A stretch of DNA of 64,000 bases from NCBI RefSeq assembly GCF_000224145.3, contig NC_020173.2, positions 2,007,494 through 2,071,493 of the forward strand, in the 5' to 3' direction. Below the pieces are notes generated by a model that searched no databases, had not been told where the DNA came from, and saw nothing but the letters and a program-made list of their open reading frames with translations. A program made the position numbers and the translations under genes. This DNA comes from Ciona intestinalis (lineage: Eukaryota; Chordata; Ascidiacea; Phlebobranchia; Cionidae). Below, in pieces: positions 60,501 through 64,000 of this stretch. Numbering within the stretch: position 1 is the stretch's first letter; each line of letters starts with the position of its first letter.

Positions 60501-62376
60501 CGAACAGCTCTTCATACGTTCATGATCTGTGGCGTTTTATACGTTGTTGGTTCCCGCACAGGCGAAGTTGAGTATATGTACAACACGAATGCAGTTAGTG
60601 GGAACGGTCGATTTGTCGCTATCGGATTTGACAGGAATCGACCGATCTCGCCATCGGACCCAGTTGGGTTTCTTAGAACTGGTCGTGACCTCCCAACCAC
60701 GCCACGTCGTACGTTTCCACACCCTGCAGGATTACTCGCTAAATCTCGGTCGTTCCTGAACTACAATTTCACGTCGTTAAAGTACAACCCAAGAGATAGG
60801 CTTATCTACGCATGGGAGGCGACAACTAGTAAAGCGGTTTATTACAAGCTACATTTCGGATTACCAGACCCCGTGGAAGGTACGTTACCAAACTACCATT
60901 CCAGTGCACCTGGTTTCATTATAGACTATATATGGATAAGGTCCTAATAAAGAACGTAGGATATAAGGCCATGTTCGGTCGCTTATACTTCAATGCAACC
61001 GGTCCAGTTAGTTTTGAATAAATGAGCGTAACTTGTTTATCATTGACAGTTATTTTAACATGGGTGTCTTGTTTCATACTTCCCATCCCGCTTACGAATT
61101 ACCACGTATGTAACTTCATGTGTTTTTGTAATGTAAGACTGGCAAATTAAGACAACTCAGCATAAGGGACAACTGGGTTGGAGGAGTTTCACACATTAAT
61201 TATCGTTTAGGAGATAAACCGACGACCACTACAAGTACAACTACCACTACGACAACGACTACAGTCAGGACCACCAGCACTTCAGAGCAATCACCTTTTG
61301 GTCCAAGCGTCGCTCCGAGCAAGTTGCCCCATAATTCTGCAACCCTTGCACCCCCTGTTGTCCCCGTTGCGAGCTGTCCCTCTGTATCCCGTGACGGAAT
61401 TACATGGCCCGTGACGTCGCTGGGGCAGACTCGTACCATGACGTGTCCTGACGTACTAAACGGTGAGTGTGACGTCACAAAAGGAATAATTTTACCATTA
61501 CTACACAAACAACAAGAAATTAGCCTGGGTTTCGGGATATGACCCTCGTTATGTATATATAGATTTCTAAGCCTGATTTGCAAGGAAATTCGATCCTAGC
61601 CTTAGGTTGCTTGTTTAACGCGCTGGAATGCGTTTAACTGTACGTCTACCGCGCTTGTTACCGATGCCGTTTTGAAACCAAATTGTAGCGGAGAAGACCA
61701 GAGATAACAGTCTGGCGATCAAAGCCTGCGAGTTTCCTGATGTGGACTCGTGATAAGACCGCGATTTTGCAATTTTGACGCCGCGAATTCGATTAGTCGT
61801 GCGCGCAGTTTAACAGGCTGGGGCGATCACGACCGTAAAATCAGCATTCCTTCAAACTTAAAATGACGAACGAAGTGAAAAATCGTTTATTACCGATGCA
61901 GGCTGTTGGCCAAGTTTAAGAACATGTCTGCCGTATGCCACTTGCCTGTTATTTTATTGACATTTTTGTCATTACAGAACAAGCGACATGGACTTGCACG
62001 ACAGAGGAGTTCACCATGTCTGCAGTTTGGGATGTAAACGGGCCCGACATGAATCGGTGTGTCACTTGGACGTCTAGCATTGAAGCTCAGCTGCTAGCAG
62101 GTAAAGATAAGACTGCCCTACCTACCAATTCGTCGTGTGCGTTCTTAATGAACGTTAAGTTAATTAACGAATTTGTATTCTCATTATTCAGGTACGATCG
62201 ATCCTAGCTCTGCCGCGGAGAATTTATCACGTGGTCTTAAAATGTCATCACGCAACGGTGAAGCATTACGTACCGATGAGGTAACAAATTCAGCCCGGCT
62301 TATGAAGACAGCTGCAACACGAGCTGGTAGTGGGACAACTCCCCTGACTAGAACACAAGTGCGCCAAATTACTGAG
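51597..62376 (+). CDS. ADGRL: Latrophilin-type adhesion GPCR, 5' part
   Basis: A cell-surface adhesion receptor; vertebrate latrophilins bind teneurins and FLRTs at synapses. Eleven exons: 51597-51660, 54050-54147, 54595-54707, 57328-57437, 59073-59221, 59416-59535, 59936-60157, 60474-60879, 61211-61462, 61978-62100 and 62192-62376. They give 614 codons in one frame with no stop. After a signal peptide (residues 1-21) comes a galactose-binding SUEL lectin domain (about 25-128; ACEGYPIVLRCPGTDVI, DPCPGTFKYLHVTFSC). An olfactomedin domain follows (about 130-425; NSIELAVDESGLWAIY, ALHTFMICGVLYVVGS, SLKYNPRDRLIYAWE). Then come a threonine-rich linker (about 430-450), a hormone-receptor motif domain (about 475-545; GITWPVTSLGQTRTMTCP) and the start of the GAIN domain. 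The GAIN end and seven helices lie beyond the window. Against vertebrate proteins the olfactomedin domain holds about 35 extra residues near 332-392. Which of ADGRL1-4 it matches cannot be said; it may predate their split. Confidence 0.94.
52863..53021. mobile_element. Hairpin MITE with TTAA ends in latrophilin intron 1
   Basis: TTAA flanks both ends (52863-52866 and 53018-53021). The inverted ends AAAGGCATACCA and TGGTATGCCCCT are followed by further complementarity (ATAAATAGAGATCC against GCATCTCTATCTATT), so most of the element can fold on itself. TTAA target choice is typical of piggyBac-type elements. Confidence 0.75.
59236..59323. mobile_element. Left half of a TA-flanked MITE in latrophilin intron 5
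   Basis: TAGTAGGGTGGGGGAAGATG starts right after the splice donor of exon 5. The copy breaks off after AACAAAAAAACATTTAAAAA. Confidence 0.75.
59775..59957 (+). repeat. Triplicated 3' splice site and exon start
   Basis: Three tandem units of 61-63 bases each consist of a TA run plus ACATGGTCCGATTTTAGGCT and TCCAGTGCCAACATCGTAA. The last unit is the true start of exon 7 (acceptor AG at 59934-59935). Identical acceptors precede 59812 and 59873. Reading from 59873 in frame meets a TAG formed by the next acceptor, so only the last gives an open frame. Confidence 0.9.
60170..60345. mobile_element. Worn TA-flanked MITE in latrophilin intron 7
   Basis: GTAGTAAACAAAGAACATTC, CCGTATCCTCACGAATGTGA and TAGTGCTAAAGGTATCCCAA match the interior and right end of the family. 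The left end is lost. Confidence 0.65.
61020..61195 (-). mobile_element. Worn SINE in latrophilin intron 8
   Basis: AACATGGGTGTCTTGTTTCA, CCGCTTACGAATTACCACGT and GGACAACTGGGTTGGAGGAG follow the reverse order of the family. It ends about 15 bases before exon 9. Confidence 0.6.
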
Positions 62377-64000
62377 GTAAATATTTGATATTTCTATTCC
62401 ATGAGGCCATGAGGGTGAGGTCCTTGCCGAGGACCCGCGATTTAGGCCAGATTTTGCTGGTATAATACTGGTATGAATGAATTTACTAACAATGTACCTA
62501 TTACGGATGGGATACAATTGTTGGGGTATACATTAATCAATACATGGGTGGTTTCGGGCAGTAAGTGTAACCCCAGACTCAAGTCGTTTGTGGGCAATTT
62601 TAAAAGGGTGTGGTGTCGCTTAACTGTCGTCGGCGCGGGTCGATTGTACCCCATTATCAGAAAACGTGTTTTGGGCGAAAAATAGTAAGTGGGCCATTAA
62701 TAAACTCGATCGCTGGTGAACCCGTATTTGGAGTGAGCTTGTAATCGTATTTAAACGTCGATTTTTCTTCAATTATTTATCCAAGCATTACGTCATTGCT
62801 GTGATGTCGAGTCTGACTATTTAGCGAAACACCGGCAACTTAGTCAGTGAGATTAAAAGTCGTTATTCTGGTCAAAAGAAGGTCACTTTTATGCGTCAAA
62901 GTGGTGAAAGGCGGAACTCCTATAGCCGCGGGTGTATAGTGTTACAAGTGCGAACTAAAACCGCGTTATACCGATTTCATTTGAGCATGTCCAGTGGCAA
63001 AAATCCGCCGAGATTCTCCTAAGTTCGTCAGCACATGTTTGCTGGGTGACTAACTGATTTTCCTGCGTGAAAGTAAACAACAACAGTCATTCCTGTCCTC
63101 GCCTACATATGGTATGCCCCATTTGCCCCATTAAGGCGTATGCTTGATAAGTTATAGGAGCGGAGTTTGTTGTTTTTGGCCTCAGTCGGCAATCGCTTTT
63201 CGTCAGTTGCATTTTTACTGTGAAATGTCTTTTAACCAGGCCTTGGCGTAAAGGTTTCAATATTTTCATTTCCCTCAGGCCTGTGTTGTAACCAGCACTT
63301 TAAAATTTCCAAGTTTGTTTTGAAAGGGACCAGGGAACCGGTCGTTACGGTGACTGGCTGCGAAGCCAGGCTTTCTTATTTATTCTATTATGAAAAATGA
63401 GCAACCAGTGGCAAAAGCGACCGCACGACTTTTACCCTAAAACACGACGCTCTTTTGGGAACACGCATACAGTTTTAATAGCATCCCATACCATGTCAGT
63501 CATTTCCCTCATTTAAAACGGCAATCCAAACTGGCATTTAAGCGAATTACCACTCGCATCCTCGCTGTACCGTCAGAAGCGCTTACCTCAGCAAGTCTGG
63601 CCCAAACGACAAAGAATCTAATTTTATGTCGCAGCTTTTTAATATCAATTGCCCGTGAAACGCCAGCGCGTCGGAAGATCGTCATTACGTTGGCTCGCGT
63701 CTGTTCTCGGGTACTTAAATACCAGTTCTACGGTAGATTCCCAAACCACCCGGCGCCGGAAATTTCGGTTGTTTTTCCAATGTAATGAATGCGTGTCAAC
63801 ATCGCTTTTCGTCACACAACGTTGGATATAATTTTTTTGAAATTAGAAATGTTTCCGTATTTTACGTATGTCTGTAACTCGTTTTTGCTTAAAAAATATG
63901 TTTCACTTTTTAATTTTTAGAAAAAAAAACTTAAGATTAACTCAAAATGTCTCCCAGTTTGTTGTCTTAGAACTGTCTTTGCCTTTTCAATGTTGTCTTA
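62377..64000. other. Latrophilin intron 11, continues past the window
   Basis: No exon with GAIN-domain similarity was found before the window edge. A short frame at 62473-62685 has no recognisable features. Confidence 0.5.

Overview
The window looks like nuclear DNA of an ascidian tunicate, most probably a Ciona-type genome; the species is an inference. It has compact, multi-exon animal genes with short AT-rich introns and conserved GT-AG junctions. It also carries many copies of short TA-flanked palindromic elements and tRNA-headed SINEs of the kind known from Ciona. There is no prokaryotic, viral or CRISPR content. Splice sites were read by hand, and every multi-exon model below keeps one open frame across all its junctions.

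Layout: 1-1468 repeats and a duplicated flank; 1469-4778 (-) a Bsh/BSX homeobox gene; 6134-11551 (+) cystinosin; 11552-14874 mostly non-coding; 14875-14999 assembly gap; 15451-17660 (-) the 5' exons of a PM20D1-like M20 peptidase; 18717-19286 (+) RWDD4; 19566-23084 (+) POGLUT1; 23781-27852 (-) FANK1; 28354-31698 (-) RECQL5; 32223-34426 a second copy of two pieces of the left end, separated by a 50-N gap; 34427-51596 a stretch of about 17 kb with no gene I can support; 51597-62376 (+) the 5' half of a latrophilin-type adhesion GPCR that runs off the right edge.

The most important structural result concerns the assembly. The two ends of the left contig (409-1237 and 14164-14874) are near-identical to the sequences immediately left and right of the gap at 33646-33695. 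The Bsh-cystinosin contig therefore looks like the missing content of that gap, placed a second time or in the wrong place. This would make the likely true order PM20D1, RWDD4, POGLUT1, FANK1, RECQL5, Bsh, CTNS, desert, ADGRL. It would also explain why PM20D1 loses its 3' exons at the gap. The two copies differ by a 498-bp solo LTR with a 4-bp target duplication, which suggests two haplotypes.

The genes do not form one pathway. They are a lysosomal cystine exporter, an ER O-glucosyltransferase for Notch-type EGF repeats, a secreted or anchored acyl-amino-acid enzyme, a DNA repair helicase, a cilia/testis-type ankyrin protein, a brain homeodomain factor and a neuronal adhesion receptor. I found no convincing undescribed biological system. 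The best leads are the misplaced contig, the triplicated 3' splice site in the latrophilin gene, and the olfactomedin domain in a tunicate latrophilin.
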